Shown here piece after piece: positions 63,167 through 64,000 of a stretch of 64,000 nt of DNA. Both the position numbers and the translations under genes were made by a program. The notes under the pieces are model-generated. The model was not told where the DNA came from and searched no databases. It worked only from the letters and a program-made list of their open reading frames with translations. Source of the DNA: Hyphococcus sp. (GTDB lineage Bacteria > Pseudomonadota > Alphaproteobacteria > Caulobacterales > Parvularculaceae). Within the stretch, counting starts at the first letter, position 1; each line of letters begins with the position of its first letter. The DNA lies in contig JAJFGF010000068.1 of assembly GCA_021776245.1 (NCBI GenBank), positions 248,001 to 312,000 of the forward strand. The letters run 5' to 3'.

Positions 63167-64000
63167 ATGGGGCGGCGCTGCGCTGTTAACGGGACAAAAA
63201 GCAAAAGAGCGGGATCATTGACGCAACTAGTTAGCCCTCCAAAACCCGCTGTCGCGTTGCGCGTAGGCGTCACCGGTCATCGTCAGGCGCGACTGGCGGC
63301 CAGTCAGATTGCACGGATTAATGTTCAGATTGACGCTGTTCTTGACGCGGTTGCCGAAGGCGTTGGGAGAGCAGCTGCCAAATATCGCGAGGATTACGCG
63401 GCCGCGCCGCCGAAGCTTTATTTTGTCAGCGCGCTTGCGGATGGCGCCGATACGCTTGCGGCAAAAAGAGCGCTCGATAAGGACTGGCGATTGCTGGCGC
63501 CCTTACCATTCAGCAAAGACGCTTACGCAGCAGACTTTTCCGCCGATGACCGCCGCGAGCTGGACGAATTGCTGGAGCGCGCTGACGCAGTAACCGAGCT
63601 TGATGGTTTGCGCGGCAGCGCGGCGCTAGAGGAAAAGGCGTATTTGCAGGCTGGCGTGATGACGATCATGCAGTCGGATTTTGTGGTTGCGATTTGGGAC
63701 GGAGAAGAGGCGCGCGGCATTGGCGGAACCGCGATGATAAAAGAAGAGGCGCTTGCGGTCGGCAGGCTCGTGGTCTGGATCAACGCCGCCGCCGATAAAG
63801 ACCCGGTATTTTTGCGCGCCGACGGAACCGAGACTCCCTTTGACCTTGAGGCGGTTTACGCAGCGGTGGATGCGGTGGTGGCGCCGCCGCCCGCGGAAGA
63901 GATTGAACACGCGTTTTCCGGCAAGAAAACCCATGCGCGCGCTGCCTACCGAGCCTATGCCGAAGAAACCAAACACGCGTTTAATTACGGGTCATTTTTC
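63167..64000 (+). CDS. SLOG-like Rossmann-fold protein, 3' end outside the window
   Basis: 278 codons to the edge, no stop. ATG 63167 is in frame; TTG 63218 is an alternative. Segments RVGVTGHRQAR, LYFVSALADGADTLAAKRAL, LLAPLPFSKDAYAADF, and SDFVVAIWDGEEARGIGGTA match the SLOG/LOG-like nucleotide-binding superfamily, in which related proteins sense nucleotides or act in defence with membrane (SLATT) partners. No membrane helix is visible in the part present. The function is unknown. Confidence 0.65.
   Translation, partial: MGRRCAVNGTKSKRAGSLTQLVSPPKPAVALRVGVTGHRQARLAASQIARINVQIDAVLDAVAEGVGRAAAKYREDYAAAPPKLYFVSALADGADTLAAKRALDKDWRLLAPLPFSKDAYAADFSADDRRELDELLERADAVTELDGLRGSAALEEKAYLQAGVMTIMQSDFVVAIWDGEEARGIGGTAMIKEEALAVGRLVVWINAAADKDPVFLRADGTETPFDLEAVYAAVDAVVAPPPAEEIEHAFSGKKTHARAAYRAYAEETKHAFNYGSFF

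Noticed and set aside
63309-63593. 94-codon plus-strand frame
   Set aside because: It is out of frame within the SLOG-like gene, which is longer and has motifs.
1-64000. CRISPR arrays, insertion sequences and prophage
   Set aside because: No regularly spaced direct repeats, transposase, integrase or phage structural genes were seen.

Overview
This window looks like the replication-origin region of a marine-type alphaproteobacterial chromosome, close to the Caulobacterales/Parvularculales lineage. The evidence is gene order (leuS-lptE-holA, parB-parA-rsmG-mnmG, mnmE, rho, hemJ, hemE, a DUF299 kinase regulator, maf-aroE-coaE), a CckA-type hybrid kinase, TTAA-N7-TTAA boxes of the CtrA type, and four copies of the ParB site TGTTTCACGTGAAACA. 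The exact family is inference. No phage, insertion sequence or CRISPR array was seen.

Layout. 0-7 kb: a 5'-cut peptidoglycan-binding/Sel1 protein, a secreted beta-helix protein, tRNA-Leu(CAA), ExoD, DsbB, Coq7 and an M2 metallopeptidase lipoprotein. 7-12.4 kb: hisB and then hisH-hisA-hisF-hisE on the minus strand, with a CYTH-CHAD protein inserted between hisA and hisF. 12.5-16.6 kb: hslVU and a 625-residue membrane protein with a degenerate prephenate-dehydratase-like region, preceded by a perfect CtrA box. 16.6-24.5 kb: smr, mltA, a Tim44-like gene, fxsA, secB, dnaQ, cckA and the scar of a deleted flagellar cluster (flgB'-'fliQ-fliR'-'flhB). 24.5-31 kb: patatin, a DUF302 lipoprotein, arsC, a response regulator, PLPBP, a ThiE-like enzyme, a VOC protein and a porin. 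31-44 kb: leuS-lptE-holA convergent with parAB-rsmG-mnmG, then mnmE, with parS sites clustered at 39-41.4 kb. 44-50.8 kb: GDPD, MATE, GST, amidohydrolase, rho, hemJ and hemE. 50.8-51.2 kb: the proposed origin. 51.2-61.4 kb: ppsR-maf-aroE-coaE, a hydrolase, adenosine kinase, an AmpG-like permease, a hybrid kinase and YifB. 61.4-63.1 kb: a decayed locus with three broken genes (secreted protein, SGNH-like protein, MBOAT C-terminus). 63.2 kb to the end: a SLOG-like Rossmann protein running off the edge.

How it fits together. Chromosome segregation (ParA, ParB, parS), replication (proposed origin, DnaQ, HolA) and cell-cycle signalling (CckA, CtrA boxes, clustered GANTC sites) lie within about 35 kb. 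The most unusual observations are the flagellar deletion scar next to an intact cckA, the PDT-like membrane protein under a CtrA box, the origin candidate, and the stop-free but start-less reading frames of the decayed locus near the right end.
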